64,000 bases of DNA from Natronohydrobacter thiooxidans (GCF_001884735.1 NZ_MJAP01000034.1:124001-188000); one strand, 5' to 3'. Shown: positions 7,754-17,535, numbered from the stretch's first letter. Made by a program: numbers and translations. The notes: generated by a model from the letters alone, not told the origin.

Positions 7754-10561
7754 TCAATGCGCCTCGGCCCAGTTGTCGCCAGTACCTGCATCGACGACCA
7801 GTGGCACGCTGAGTTTGACCACAGGCTCTGCCGCCGCTTCCATCACCTCGCGCACGCGGGCGATCGTGTCCTCGATGGCGTCTTCGGCCACCTCAAACAC
7901 CAGTTCGTCATGCACCTGCAACAGCATTTTCGCAGGCAAGCCCTCGATCACATTCGGCAGGCGGATCATGGCGCGGCGGATGATATCGGCGGCTGTCCCT
8001 TGGATCGGCGCATTGATCGCGGCACGTTTGGCGAATCCCGCGCCGGGGCCTTTGGTGTTGATCTCGGGCGTATGGATGCGCCGCCCGAAGAGGGTTTCGA
8101 CCCGGCCATGCTTTTTCGCGAATTCCACCGTGGCATCCATATAGGCGCGGATGCCGGGGAAGCGCTCGAAATAAGTGTCGATAAACGCCTGCGCCTCGCC
8201 GCGCGGGATACGCAGGTTGCGGGCAAGGCCGAAGCCGGAAATGCCGTAGATCACACCGAAATTGATCGCTTTCGCGCGGCGGCGGATTTCCGGGGTCATC
8301 TCGGACATGGGCACGCCGAACATCTGAGATGCGGTCATGGCATGGATGTCTTGTCCGTCACGGAAGGCCGCTTTCAGGCTGTCGATCCCGGCAATATGCG
8401 CCAGAATCCGCAGCTCGATCTGGCTATAGTCCAGCGCCACCAGTTTCATGCCCGGTTCCGCAACAAAGGCGGTGCGGATGCGGCGGCCTTCCTCGGTGCG
8501 GATCGGGATATTCTGCAGGTTCGGATCGGTCGAGGCCAGCCGCCCGGTCACAGCGCCGGTGATCACATAGGAGGTGTGCACGCGGCCTGTCTCGGGGTGG
8601 ATATGGTCCTGCAGCGCATCGGTATAGGTCGATTTCAGTTTCGAGAGTTGCCGCCAGTCCAGCACGCGGGCGGGCAGGTCATGGCCTTCGGCGGCCAGAT
8701 CTTCCAGCACATCCGCACCTGTGGCATAGGCGCCGGTCTTGCCTTTCTTGCCGCCCTGAAGTCTCATCTTGTCAAACAGGATCTCGCCCAGTTGCTTGGG
8801 GCTGCCCACGTTGAACGTCTCGCCCGCAAGTTCGTGGATTTCGGCCTCCAGCCCCGCCATTTTCTGCGCGAAGGCGTTCGACATGCGCGAGAGCACATCG
8901 CGGTCCACCTTGATCCCGTGCCGTTCCATCTGCGCCAGTACCGGCACCAGCGGGCGCTCCAGCGTCTCATAGACCCGCGTCACCTGCGACTGGTGCAGGC
9001 GCGGCTTGAACATCTGCCACAGGCGCAGGGTCACATCGGCATCCTCGGCGGCGTAGCGCGTGGCTTCGTCAATCGGGACCAGATCGAAGGTGATGGCGGA
9101 TTTGCCGCTGCCCAGAAGCGTCTTGATCGCGATGGGTTGGTGGTTCAGGTAACGGTCCGAGAGCGTGTCCATCCCATGCCCGTGCAGGCCACCATGCAGC
9201 GCATAGGACATGAGCATCGTGTCGTCTATGGGCGCGACATGGATGCCGAGATTTGCGAAAATCTTGGCGTCATATTTCATGTTCTGCCCGATCTTCAGGA
9301 CAGCCGGGTCTTCCAGAACGGGTTTCAGCGCCCTGAGCGCGTCCTCAAGCGGGATCTGCCCCTCGACCAGATCGGCACTGCCAAAGAGATCACCACTGCC
9401 CGCGCGGTGGGCAAGCGGGATATAGGCCGCGCGCCCCGCTGCGGTGCAGAGCGAAATGCCCACGAGATCCGCGCGCATCTCATCGAGCGAGGTGGTCTCG
9501 GTATCGACCGCAACATGGCCGAGTTCCTCGATATCCGCGATCCACTGCGCCAGCGTGTCCAGATCGCGGATGCAGATATAGTCCGCCTGCGCGAAATCGG
9601 GCTGTTCGGGGACGGCGCTGGGCGCGTCAGGTGTTACCTGCGGGGCGGCCACCGGCAGGGCCGGGGGCTCGGTGCCGAAATGATCGGCGACACGGCGGGT
9701 CAGGGTGCGGAATTCCATCGCGTTCAGAAAGCCCAGAAGCGCTTCGGCGTCAGGCGCGCGCACCTCCAGATCCTCTAGGGTGAAATTCAGCGGGGTCTGC
9801 TCGTCAAGCTGCACCAGCCGTTTGGAAATGCGGATCAGATCGGCATTGTCGATCAGTGCCGCGCGCCGCTTGGGCTGCTTGATCTCGCCTGCGCGCGCGA
9901 GCAGGGTTTCCAGATCGCCATATTCATTGATCAGAAGGGCGGCAGTCTTGATCCCGATCCCCGGCGCACCCGGTACATTATCGACCGAATCGCCCGCCAG
10001 CGCCTGTACATCGACCACCCGCTCGGGGCCGACGCCGAATTTCTCGACCACTTCCTCGACGCCGATCTGCTTGTTCTTCATGGCGTCCAGCATCTCGACC
10101 CCGCCGCCGACAAGCTGCATCAGATCCTTGTCCGACGAGATGATGGTCACGCGCCCCCCAGCTTCGCGGGCCTGCCGGGCGAGGGTGGCGATGATGTCAT
10201 CGGCCTCATAATCCTCGATCTCGATCGTGGCGAGGTTGAAGGCGCGGCTGGCCTCGCGGGTGAGCGGGAATTGCGGGCGCAGATCCTCGGGCGGTTCGGG
10301 GCGGTTGGCCTTGTAGAGATCATAGATCTGGTTGCGGAAGGTTTTCGAGGAATGATCGAAGATCACCGCCGCATGGGTCGGCGCGTCAGCGCTTGCGCCG
10401 TTCTCGCCCAAGTACCGCCAGAGCATGTTGCAAAACCCTGCCACGGCCCCCACAGGCAGCCCGTCGGATTTGCGCGTCAGCGGCGGCAGCGCGTGATAGG
10501 CGCGGAAAATATAGGCCGAGCCGTCGATCAGATGCAGGTGATGGCCTTTGCCGAAACTCAT
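7754..10561 (-). CDS. polA: DNA polymerase I
   Basis: 935-residue repair and Okazaki-fragment polymerase with all three activities apparently intact. Residues 1 to about 290 are the 5'-3' flap nuclease (LHLIDGSAYIFRAYHALPP, SSDKDLMQLVG, GDSVDNVPGAPGIG). About 330-510 is the proofreading domain with its DxE motif in AVDTETTSLD. The rest is the polymerase: motif A LVALDYSQIELRILAHIAG, motif B RRAKAINFGVIYGIS and motif C LLQVHDELVFEV. The start has an AAGGAG site. It is transcribed alone, leftward, and is divergent from the small exported protein at 10638. Confidence 0.98.
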   Translation of the reverse strand: MSFGKGHHLHLIDGSAYIFRAYHALPPLTRKSDGLPVGAVAGFCNMLWRYLGENGASADAPTHAAVIFDHSSKTFRNQIYDLYKANRPEPPEDLRPQFPLTREASRAFNLATIEIEDYEADDIIATLARQAREAGGRVTIISSDKDLMQLVGGGVEMLDAMKNKQIGVEEVVEKFGVGPERVVDVQALAGDSVDNVPGAPGIGIKTAALLINEYGDLETLLARAGEIKQPKRRAALIDNADLIRISKRLVQLDEQTPLNFTLEDLEVRAPDAEALLGFLNAMEFRTLTRRVADHFGTEPPALPVAAPQVTPDAPSAVPEQPDFAQADYICIRDLDTLAQWIADIEELGHVAVDTETTSLDEMRADLVGISLCTAAGRAAYIPLAHRAGSGDLFGSADLVEGQIPLEDALRALKPVLEDPAVLKIGQNMKYDAKIFANLGIHVAPIDDTMLMSYALHGGLHGHGMDTLSDRYLNHQPIAIKTLLGSGKSAITFDLVPIDEATRYAAEDADVTLRLWQMFKPRLHQSQVTRVYETLERPLVPVLAQMERHGIKVDRDVLSRMSNAFAQKMAGLEAEIHELAGETFNVGSPKQLGEILFDKMRLQGGKKGKTGAYATGADVLEDLAAEGHDLPARVLDWRQLSKLKSTYTDALQDHIHPETGRVHTSYVITGAVTGRLASTDPNLQNIPIRTEEGRRIRTAFVAEPGMKLVALDYSQIELRILAHIAGIDSLKAAFRDGQDIHAMTASQMFGVPMSEMTPEIRRRAKAINFGVIYGISGFGLARNLRIPRGEAQAFIDTYFERFPGIRAYMDATVEFAKKHGRVETLFGRRIHTPEINTKGPGAGFAKRAAINAPIQGTAADIIRRAMIRLPNVIEGLPAKMLLQVHDELVFEVAEDAIEDTIARVREVMEAAAEPVVKLSVPLVVDAGTGDNWAEAH

Positions 10562-10637
10562 CTTGCGGCGCTCCTTGTCAGATCCGGGTGGCTGTGATTA
10601 GCTGCGGCCCCGGTGTTTTCAAAGGCAGGTATTTCAC

Positions 10638-11108
10638 ATGCGCCACGCGGCTTCAATCTTGGCTTTCGGCAGTTTCCTGTCCCTGCCTGCCGCAGCGCTT
10701 GAGCTGCCCGATTGCGTGAGCCGCCCCAATGATGCCAGCAGCTGCAGCCCCGTTGTGGCCTGCATGCCCGGCGATGGGGTGTATCTGGTGGGCCGCGCCA
10801 TCGGCTGGAACGAGGGCGCGCTGGAAGGGGTGACGAATACCGGCCTGTCCTGCAGCGGCACATGGCGGATCGGCCAGAGCCTGCGGCTGGGCCATGCCGA
10901 ATTTTCCTGCGATGACGGGCTGGCGGGGCAGATGATCTATTACTATCAGGACAGTGCGACCGGAACCGCGCGCGGCACCGGGCTGATCAGTGGCTTCGGG
11001 CGCATCCGCGCCTGGTCGGGCCATAATATCCGGCAGTTTCTGGACCAGAGCGGCGCGCGGGTTGAGGGCGAGGTGATGTGCGGCGAAACGCCGATGCTGC
11101 TGAGTTGA
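10638..11108 (+). CDS. Hypothetical exported cysteine-rich protein
   Basis: 156 residues with a clear signal peptide (MRHAASILAFGSFLSLPAAA, cleavage near residue 20). The mature part has several cysteines (LPDCVSRPNDASSCSPVVAC, LSCSGTW, FSCDDG, VMCGE), suggesting disulfides in the periplasm. I recognise no enzyme motif. Repeated Gly/aromatic strands suggest a small beta-rich fold. It is a single gene between divergent polA and the convergent DUF1761 gene. Confidence 0.75.
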   Translation: MRHAASILAFGSFLSLPAAALELPDCVSRPNDASSCSPVVACMPGDGVYLVGRAIGWNEGALEGVTNTGLSCSGTWRIGQSLRLGHAEFSCDDGLAGQMIYYYQDSATGTARGTGLISGFGRIRAWSGHNIRQFLDQSGARVEGEVMCGETPMLLS

Positions 11109-11139
11109 TGGACCTGCGCGGGCACCGGGCTGCGCCTGT

Positions 11140-11535
11140 TCAGAACAGGGTCAGGATCAGCCCCATCACTGCGCAGGCCAGCGCCGCATAGCCGCCGTCA
11201 ATCGCAGCCAGCCGCAGCGGGCGCTGCGAGAACAGCACATTGAGCGTGATCCACGGCGCGATGAAGAACAGCCCCACCCCCAGCCCAGCCAGAAACCCGC
11301 CCCCTGCCGAGGTGACGCCCGATCCGGCCAGCATGTGCCGCATCATCCCGGCAACGACAAGAATGCACAGAAAGGCGCCGCCATAGGTCAAGGGGGACGC
11401 GCCGCCTTCGGGTTGGCCGGATGCGTCCAGCTTGATGCCAGCCGCGGCGATCCACGGTTTCGACAGCAGATTGTACCATACCGCGCCCAAGGCAAAACCG
11501 GCCAGAGCGGCAAGGATTACGGAAAGCACGGCCAT
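11140..11535 (-). CDS. DUF1761-family small membrane protein
   Basis: 131 residues, almost entirely hydrophobic with four predicted membrane helices (about 4-22, 50-66, 77-100, 108-130). The N-terminal pattern LAGFALGAVWYNLLSKPWIAA is typical of DUF1761 proteins. Function unknown. The ATG is preceded by a near-consensus AGGAGG. It is the last of three small leftward genes (DUF805, zinc finger, DUF1761) with gaps of roughly 70-90 bases; no functional link is evident. Confidence 0.8.
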   Translation of the reverse strand: MAVLSVILAALAGFALGAVWYNLLSKPWIAAAGIKLDASGQPEGGASPLTYGGAFLCILVVAGMMRHMLAGSGVTSAGGGFLAGLGVGLFFIAPWITLNVLFSQRPLRLAAIDGGYAALACAVMGLILTLF

Positions 11536-11608
11536 CGCGGCCTCCTGCGCAGGGGTGACATCTTACGATATCAGCCTGCCCGCGATCAGGCAAAACCTTT
11601 GCGCCGGT

Positions 11609-11806
11609 TCAGCCCGCAGCTTCGCCAGCGTGATCGCGATGGATGAAGCGCTTGTCGCAATAGGGGCATTCGACCATGCCGGTCTCATGGCTGAGCGACA
11701 GCCAGACGCGCGGATGCCCCAGCGCGCCCTCGCCGCCGTCGCAGCAAACGCGCGTCGCGGTCACGATCTCGGTTTCGGGGGCGTCATGGGAGGTGGAAAT
11801 GCTCAT
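11609..11806 (-). CDS. Zinc-finger CHCC protein (NDUFS6-like)
   Basis: 65-residue protein with the zf-CHCC signature: [15 protein letters not shown], then [13 protein letters not shown], giving the Cys-His-Cys-Cys zinc ligands. Mitochondrial relatives form the NDUFS6 accessory subunit of complex I; the free-standing alphaproteobacterial version is usually annotated as a zinc-finger domain protein. AAGAGG precedes the ATG. A complex I role cannot be shown here, as no nuo gene is nearby. Confidence 0.85.
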   Translation of the reverse strand: MSISTSHDAPETEIVTATRVCCDGGEGALGHPRVWLSLSHETGMVECPYCDKRFIHRDHAGEAAG

Positions 11807-11865
11807 CTAACAAGCCTCTTGCAGGGATCGTCTCTTGATACAGGAAGAAGCGCCGGAACCACAAG

Positions 11866-11907
11866 CCTCAAGCAGGGGGCCTCAAGCAGGGGGCCTCAAG
11901 CAGGGGG
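11866..11907. repeat. 14-bp tandem repeat, three copies
   Basis: The unit CCTCAAGCAGGGGG occurs three times head to tail at 11866, 11880 and 11894 with no mismatches. The third copy contains the stop codon and last codons of the DUF805 gene, so the two further copies lie just past its 3' end. It looks like a slippage expansion. Confidence 0.95.
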
Positions 11908-12351
11908 CGGGCCATAGGCATTGGCTTCCGCATCGCCTTTCAGGATACCCAGTTCGATCAGCGCCCAGATGCCGACGCCCAGGCTGATCAGCCCGACCAG
12001 CATCGACGGCATCCCCGGCATGCTCTCGGCTCCGGGAACGCCGGGGACCGTCCGATAGCCGATGCGGAATGTGTCGATCAGCGTCAGCAGCAGGCCCGGC
12101 GCGATGAAGATCGCAAGCTTGGGCATGGGCGGCTGGCCCCGGTCCGCGAGCCGCTTGGTCCCCAGCGCCAGCCAGGGGTAGATCATGCCCAGCGTGACCA
12201 GCAGGACCAGCAGCCGCCCGAAGAGGGACTCGCCGAAGATGACGGTTATCAGGCCAAAGAGGATCACCGCGGCGACAACCAGCAGGATCACCCCCAGCCA
12301 GTATTGTCCCCGGCGGATGCGCCCGTCGAATGATGTCAGCAATTCCCGCAT
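11896..12351 (-). CDS. DUF805 family membrane protein
   Basis: 151 residues from the ATG at 12351, which has GGAGAG upstream; the frame could extend 30 codons further but that leader looks non-coding. It starts MRELLTSFDGRIRRGQYWLG, the typical DUF805 opening, followed by three or four membrane helices and LALGTKRLADRGQPP, the conserved inner loop of the family. Function unknown. Its 3' end lies in a three-copy tandem repeat, which sets the C-terminus YGPPPA. Confidence 0.85.
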   Translation of the reverse strand: MRELLTSFDGRIRRGQYWLGVILLVVAAVILFGLITVIFGESLFGRLLVLLVTLGMIYPWLALGTKRLADRGQPPMPKLAIFIAPGLLLTLIDTFRIGYRTVPGVPGAESMPGMPSMLVGLISLGVGIWALIELGILKGDAEANAYGPPPA

Positions 12352-12490
12352 GGTCACTCTCCTTCGCATGAATATCTGTCCCACAGCCTGACCGCGCGAC
12401 GCGCCCACGTCAACCCGGCGCTGCGGCAGGGTGCTTTTCATTCTGCGCGGGATTGTTATCTATGCCCCAGACAGAACGGAAAGGCCGCAT

Positions 12491-13411
12491 ATGACACAGC
12501 ATGCCATCGAGATCACGGGACTGCGCAAGACCTATGTGGGCGGCAAGGAGGCGCTGAAAGGTGTCGATCTGACCATTCCGGCGGGCAGTATCTTCGGCCT
12601 GCTGGGGCCGAATGGTGCGGGCAAATCGACGCTGATCAATATTCTGGCCGGGCTGGTGAACAAGACCAGCGGTCAGGTGCGGATCTGGGGGTTTGATCAG
12701 GACGTGAACCCGCGCCAGTCGCGCGCGGCCATCGGGGTCATGCCGCAGGAATTGAACATGGACCCGTTCTTCACCCCGCGCGGCGCGCTCGATGTGCAGG
12801 CGGGGCTTTACGGCGTGCCCAAATCCCAGCGCCGGACGGATGAGATCCTGGAGATGATCGGGCTTGCCGACAAGGCCGAAGCCTATGCGCGCACGCTTTC
12901 GGGGGGGATGCGCCGCCGCCTGCTTCTGGGCAAGGCGCTGGTGCACGGGCCGCGGGTGCTGGTACTGGACGAGCCGACAGCGGGCGTGGATATCGAGCTG
13001 CGCCAGATGCTCTGGGCCAATGTGCGCAGGCTCAATGCGCAGGGTATGACCATCATCCTGACCACGCATTATCTGGAAGAGGCCGAAGCGATGTGCGACG
13101 AGATCGCCATCATCAACCATGGCGAGGTTGTGGTGCGCGACCGCACCACCGCCCTGCTGGGGCGGCTCGACGCCAAGACGCTGGTATTGCGGCTGGAGGT
13201 GCCGGTTCCGGGGCTTGTGCTGCCCGAGGGCGTGAAGCCAGAGCAGCGCCCGGATGGCAGGCTGGCGCTGACCTATCCGCGCAGCGCGGTCAGCGCGGGT
13301 GATCTGCTGGCGGCCGTGGCGCGGGCCGGGGGCGTGGTGGTCGATATCTCCAGCGAAGAGCCGGATCTGGAAGATGTGTTCCTGTCGCTGACTTCGGGGC
13401 GGGCGGCGTAG
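12491..13411 (+). CDS. ABC transporter ATP-binding protein (ABC-2 export type)
   Basis: 306-residue ATPase, starting at the ATG at 12491 (site GGAAAGG). Walker A GPNGAGKS, Q-loop VMPQE, signature LSGGMRRRLLLG, Walker B VLVLDEPTAG and H-loop LTTHYLEEAE are intact, so it should be active. The layout with a C-terminal extension (PRSAVSAGDLLAAVARAGG...) matches YadG-type exporters of the ABC-2 family. A membrane permease is expected as partner, but the next gene is on the other strand and no ABC-2 permease is visible nearby. Substrate unknown. Confidence 0.88.
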   Translation: MTQHAIEITGLRKTYVGGKEALKGVDLTIPAGSIFGLLGPNGAGKSTLINILAGLVNKTSGQVRIWGFDQDVNPRQSRAAIGVMPQELNMDPFFTPRGALDVQAGLYGVPKSQRRTDEILEMIGLADKAEAYARTLSGGMRRRLLLGKALVHGPRVLVLDEPTAGVDIELRQMLWANVRRLNAQGMTIILTTHYLEEAEAMCDEIAIINHGEVVVRDRTTALLGRLDAKTLVLRLEVPVPGLVLPEGVKPEQRPDGRLALTYPRSAVSAGDLLAAVARAGGVVVDISSEEPDLEDVFLSLTSGRAA

Positions 13412-13414
13412 CGC

Positions 13415-14191
13415 TCAGGGCGCGACGCTGGCCCAGCCGCAGGCGGCTGCAAGGGCCACCGGATCAAGGCCCGTGTCCACCGCCATGGCTTGCCGCACGC
13501 CCCGCGCGCGCCAGTTATGCAGCCGCGCGCGCCAGAGCTGATGGCCCATGCGCGAGATCTTGATGATCGGGCTGCGCAGCGGCAGCCGGTCGGCCCATTT
13601 GCGCTGCAGATAGGCATAGGCCGCCCCGAATCCCTGATCGAGATTGTCCTTGTAGCCGTCATTGTGAATGAGCGGCAGCGCGCAGGCATAGGCCCCCAGC
13701 CCCTTCGCGCGCGCCTGCGTCACGATATCGGTGCCATAGAGATGCCAGCCCGGCAGGTCTGTGTCCCATGTGAGCCCGGCACTGCGGCGCATGACGATCA
13801 GGAGTTCGTCAAAACTCTGCACCGGCTGGGGGCTGAGCGCCACATGCCCTACGATCTGCCCCAGTGAGGACGACCAGACCGGCCCCCAGCCGCGCGCGTG
13901 ATCATCCACCCCGTATGCGCCGATCAGCGCCCAGTCGGGATCGCGCGCTGCCACTTCGGCGATGCGCGCGCGCAGCAGCGCGTCCCAGCCGGGCGGCAGA
14001 TAGATGTCATGATGCAGGAAGATGAGGATATCCTCGCTGGTCTCGCTCATCCCCTGCGCATAGGCTTTGGCTGCAGAAGCGGCGCCCTCAATCACGCTCA
14101 GCGGCAGCGACTCCAGTAGGGGCGAGCGGGCCAGATTATCCCCCAGAATGCCCGCATTGTTGCTGGCGCAGATCAGTCGCATCTCAGTCAT
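13415..14191 (-). CDS. Glycosyltransferase-like protein (StrF/GT2-like fold)
   Basis: 258 residues. The stretch EDILIFLHHDIYLPPGWDALL has the DxD-like HHD motif of the StrF-related group of GT-A glycosyltransferases, and the later LPGWHLYGTDI and LPLIHNDGYKDN fit the same group. No membrane segment, so cytosolic. Acceptor and sugar are unknown. The ATG overlaps the end of the CNNM gene by eight bases; a second ATG three codons on (14182) is equally possible. The gene converges on the ABC ATPase with three bases between. Confidence 0.7.
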   Translation of the reverse strand: MTEMRLICASNNAGILGDNLARSPLLESLPLSVIEGAASAAKAYAQGMSETSEDILIFLHHDIYLPPGWDALLRARIAEVAARDPDWALIGAYGVDDHARGWGPVWSSSLGQIVGHVALSPQPVQSFDELLIVMRRSAGLTWDTDLPGWHLYGTDIVTQARAKGLGAYACALPLIHNDGYKDNLDQGFGAAYAYLQRKWADRLPLRSPIIKISRMGHQLWRARLHNWRARGVRQAMAVDTGLDPVALAAACGWASVAP

Positions 14192-15512
14192 CCGCGCGCG
14201 CAGCGTCGATATTGCGGATGCTCAGCCGCACGATCCGGTTGCCCTCGCGCTCCAGCACCTTGAAGCGGCAGCCGTAGAAGGAGAACACTTGCCCCGCATC
14301 GGGGATCGACTGCGCCTCATGGATCACCAGCCCGGCCACGGTCACGGCTTCCTCATCGGGCAGCGACCAGTCCATGGACCGGTTCAGATCGCGGATGGTC
14401 ATGGTGCCCTCGACAATGACCTCGCCATCGGGGCGTGTTTCGACCTCGGGGGCAGAGGTGGTGTCATATTCATCCTCGATCTCGCCCACGATTTCCTCAA
14501 GAATATCTTCCAGCGTGATCAGCCCGTGCAGCGCGCCATATTCATCCACCACCAGAGCGAAATGCCGCTTCAGACGGAGGAATTCCTTCATCTGCTCATC
14601 CAGCGGCGTGGTTTCGGGCACGAAATAGGGCGGGCGGGCCAGTTTGACGACATCCAGCGCGCCGATGGCATCATAGGTGCCACCCGCCTCGACCACCAGC
14701 CGGTGCATCTCGCGCACCAGATCGCGGGCATAGAGGATACCGATAATATTCTCCTGTTCCCCGCGATACATGGGCAGGCGCGAATGCGACGAGTTGATAC
14801 ATTGCGCGATGATATCTTCTACCGGATCATCGGCATTCACCACCTCGATCTGGCTGCGGTGACGCATGATTTCCTCGACCGTGCGTTCAGACAGATCCAG
14901 CGCGCCCAGAAGTCGGTCGCGATGTTCCTTCTCGACCGAGCCGGTCGAATGCCCCAGCGCCAGCGTGCCCGCGATTTCGTCCTTCACCGACAGGATGTTG
15001 CTTTCGGGGTCGATGGTCACGCCGAACAGCGCCAGCACCCGGCGCACGATGAAGCGCACCACCATGACCACGGGCGAGAAGATCGCAACCACGATGCGCA
15101 AGGGCGCAGCCACGCGCAGGGCCGCGCTTTCGGGGTTGGAAATCGCATAGGTCTTGGGCAGCACCTCGGCAAAGACCAGCACCAGCAGCGTCATGATCAA
15201 TGTGGCCAGCGCCACGCCACTATCGCCGAAGAGCCGCGTGAACAGTGCCGTCGCCAGCGAGGCGGCAAGGATATTGACCAGATTGTTGCCCAAGAGGATC
15301 GCGCCGATCATGCGCTCGCTGTCCTCGGTCAGATGCAACGCCTTTTCGGCACCCGGCACGCCCTTGTCGGCCTGCGCTTTCAGCTTGCCCCGGCTTGAGG
15401 CCGTGAGCGCGGTTTCCGAGCCCGAGAAGAAGCCCGAGATGACCAAGAGCAACAGAATAGCCCCGGCTGTGATCCAGAAGGCCGTATCAAGAAATGTGGC
15501 GGTATCGCCCAT
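14184..15512 (-). CDS. CNNM/CorC-HlyC family membrane protein with CBS pair
   Basis: 442 residues: an N-terminal DUF21/CNNM membrane domain (about 1-180, with FFSGSETALTASSRGKLKA and LVLVFAEVLPKTYA), a CBS pair (about 200-330, MRHRSQIEVVNADD and VDEYGALHGLITLEDILEEIVGEIEDEYD), and a C-terminal CorC_HlyC domain. Relatives are linked to magnesium/cobalt efflux or resistance; the older name hemolysin is misleading. It is coupled to the following glycosyltransferase-like gene and divergent from prfA. Confidence 0.9.
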   Translation of the reverse strand: MGDTATFLDTAFWITAGAILLLLVISGFFSGSETALTASSRGKLKAQADKGVPGAEKALHLTEDSERMIGAILLGNNLVNILAASLATALFTRLFGDSGVALATLIMTLLVLVFAEVLPKTYAISNPESAALRVAAPLRIVVAIFSPVVMVVRFIVRRVLALFGVTIDPESNILSVKDEIAGTLALGHSTGSVEKEHRDRLLGALDLSERTVEEIMRHRSQIEVVNADDPVEDIIAQCINSSHSRLPMYRGEQENIIGILYARDLVREMHRLVVEAGGTYDAIGALDVVKLARPPYFVPETTPLDEQMKEFLRLKRHFALVVDEYGALHGLITLEDILEEIVGEIEDEYDTTSAPEVETRPDGEVIVEGTMTIRDLNRSMDWSLPDEEAVTVAGLVIHEAQSIPDAGQVFSFYGCRFKVLEREGNRIVRLSIRNIDAARADD

Positions 15513-15640
15513 AAATGTTCAATTCCTGCACCAGTGACGCGGCAAGCGCCTGATCCTCTCTTAAGTCCTTGCACTGCGCGCGTCCAGCGCCAGACCGCCG
15601 GGACTTGACGCTGGCCTGCGGATTGGCCATCAGGTCGGGC

Positions 15641-16696
15641 ATGTTCGCCTCTGATACTCTTGACCAGATCACCCGCCGTTTCGGCTATCTGGAAGCCCGC
15701 CTGATGGCGGGGGTCGCGCCCGAAGAGATCGCGGGCGTGACCCGCGATTATGCGGAACTCAAACCCGTCGTGGCGCAGATCCATGCCTATCAGCGTGCGC
15801 TGGCCGACCGGGCCGAGGCCGAGGCGATGCGCGGTGACCCCGAGATGCGCGCGCTGGCCGAAGAGGAACTGGCCCGCGTCGAGGCGGAACTGCCGGCGCT
15901 GGAACATGCGCTGCGGCTGGCGCTCTTGCCGAAGGACGCGGCAGACGCCCGCCCCGCGCTGGTCGAATTGCGCCCCGGCACGGGCGGCGAGGAAGCCAGC
16001 CTTTTCGCCGCCGATCTGCTGCGCATGTATCAGAAATACGCTGAAACGCGCGGCTGGCAGGTGCAGATGATCAGCTTCTCGGAAACCGAGATCGGGGGCC
16101 TGCGCGAAGCGGTGCTGCGGATCGCGGGCGAGGGGGTGTTCGCGCGGCTGAAGTTTGAGTCGGGCGTGCACCGGGTCCAGCGCGTGCCAGTGACGGAATC
16201 GGGCGGGCGGATCCATACTTCTGCGGCAACAGTGGCCGTGCTGCCCGAGGCCGAAGAGGTTGATATCGACATTCCCGCGACAGATATCCGCATTGATACG
16301 ATGCGCGCGTCCGGTGCGGGCGGGCAGCATGTGAACACCACCGATTCGGCAGTGCGGATCACGCATATTCCCACCGGGATCGTGGTCACGAGTTCGGAAA
16401 AATCGCAGCATCAGAACCGCGCCATTGCGATGCAGGTGCTGCGCGCGAAACTCTTTGACATGGAGCGCCAGCGCGCTGCAACCGAGCGCGCGGATGCACG
16501 GCGCGCGCAGGTGGGCTCGGGGGACCGGTCGGAGCGCATCCGCACCTATAATTTCCCGCAAGGCCGGATGACGGATCACCGGATCAACCTGACGCTCTAC
16601 AAGCTTGATGCGGTGATGCAGGGCGATCTGGACGAGGTGATCGACGCGCTGATCTCTGCCGATCAGGCCGCCAAACTCGCCGAGATGGACGGCTGA
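15641..16696 (+). CDS. prfA: Peptide chain release factor 1
   Basis: Class I release factor for UAA and UAG, 351 residues. The GGQ that triggers peptidyl-tRNA hydrolysis is at 227-229 ([18 protein letters not shown]), and the RF1-type tripeptide region [20 protein letters not shown] separates it from RF2. The start [21 protein letters not shown] matches the usual RF1 N-terminus; an ATG 24 codons upstream gives an unlikely leader. The Shine-Dalgarno is weak. Its stop overlaps the prmC start (TGATG), pairing the factor with the enzyme that methylates its GGQ glutamine. Confidence 0.97.
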   Translation: MFASDTLDQITRRFGYLEARLMAGVAPEEIAGVTRDYAELKPVVAQIHAYQRALADRAEAEAMRGDPEMRALAEEELARVEAELPALEHALRLALLPKDAADARPALVELRPGTGGEEASLFAADLLRMYQKYAETRGWQVQMISFSETEIGGLREAVLRIAGEGVFARLKFESGVHRVQRVPVTESGGRIHTSAATVAVLPEAEEVDIDIPATDIRIDTMRASGAGGQHVNTTDSAVRITHIPTGIVVTSSEKSQHQNRAIAMQVLRAKLFDMERQRAATERADARRAQVGSGDRSERIRTYNFPQGRMTDHRINLTLYKLDAVMQGDLDEVIDALISADQAAKLAEMDG

Positions 16697-17535
16697 TGCA
16701 GGCGCAGGTGCTGCTGGCCGAAGGGGTGGCTGCGCTGCGCGCTGCCGGGATCGAGGGGGCGGCCCGCGATGCCCGCTGGCTGATGGCGCATGCACTGGAT
16801 CTGGGTCTCGACCGGCTGACACTCGCGCTGCAGGATCCGGTGACAGAGGCGCAGGCGGCGCGGTTTCAAGCGGCGATTGCCGCGCGCGCACACCGCCAGC
16901 CCGTCGCGCAGATCACCGGCCAGCGGCTGTTCTGGGGGCGGTTGTTCCGGGTGACGCCCGATGTGCTGGACCCGCGCCCCGAAACCGAGACCCTGATCGC
17001 CACGGCACTGGAACAGCCCTTTGGCCGCGTGCTCGATCTGGGCACTGGCAGCGGCGCGATTCTGGCGACACTTCTGGCAGAATGCCCCGAGGCGACAGGG
17101 ACGGGCGTCGATCTCTCGCCTGCCGCACTCGGGGTTGCGCAGGGCAATGCGCAGGTGCTGGGCGTCGCGCCGCGCGTGTCCTTCCTGCACTCGGACTGGT
17201 GCGCTGGCGTCTCGGGGCAGTTCGATCTGATCGTGTCGAACCCGCCCTATATCGGCGCGGGCGAGATTGCGGATCTTGCGCCTGAAACCCGCGACTGGGA
17301 GCCGCGCATGGCGCTGGTGCCCGAGGGCTGCGACGGCACCGGCCTTGCCGCCTATCGCGCGATCGCGGCGCAGGCGCCTGCGCATCTGGCACCGGGCGGG
17401 CGGCTGATCGTCGAGTTGGGGCTGGGGCAGGGGCCCGCGGTGCTGGCGCTTTTTGCGCAGGCGGGGCTGACATCCGGGCGGCTGGTCGATGATCTGACCG
17501 GGCGCGCGCGTGTGGCGCTGGCCTATTCGCCCTGA
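16696..17535 (+). CDS. prmC: Release factor glutamine methyltransferase
   Basis: 279 residues; transfers a methyl group from SAM to the GGQ glutamine of release factors 1 and 2. The N-terminal helical domain (about 1-85) is followed by the Rossmann fold with the SAM loop VLDLGTGSGAIL and the catalytic NPPY motif (182-185, IVSNPPYIGAGEI). LDPRPETETLI is also typical of the family. Directly coupled to its substrate gene prfA. Confidence 0.96.
   Translation: MQAQVLLAEGVAALRAAGIEGAARDARWLMAHALDLGLDRLTLALQDPVTEAQAARFQAAIAARAHRQPVAQITGQRLFWGRLFRVTPDVLDPRPETETLIATALEQPFGRVLDLGTGSGAILATLLAECPEATGTGVDLSPAALGVAQGNAQVLGVAPRVSFLHSDWCAGVSGQFDLIVSNPPYIGAGEIADLAPETRDWEPRMALVPEGCDGTGLAAYRAIAAQAPAHLAPGGRLIVELGLGQGPAVLALFAQAGLTSGRLVDDLTGRARVALAYSP

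Noticed and set aside
7727..9778. Long rightward open frame of 683 codons opposite polA
   Set aside because: It is the antisense shadow of polA, with Arg/His/Gln-rich composition typical of high-GC antisense frames and no motif.
11866..11907. CRISPR-like repeats
   Set aside because: The three units are directly adjacent with no spacers and no cas gene nearby.
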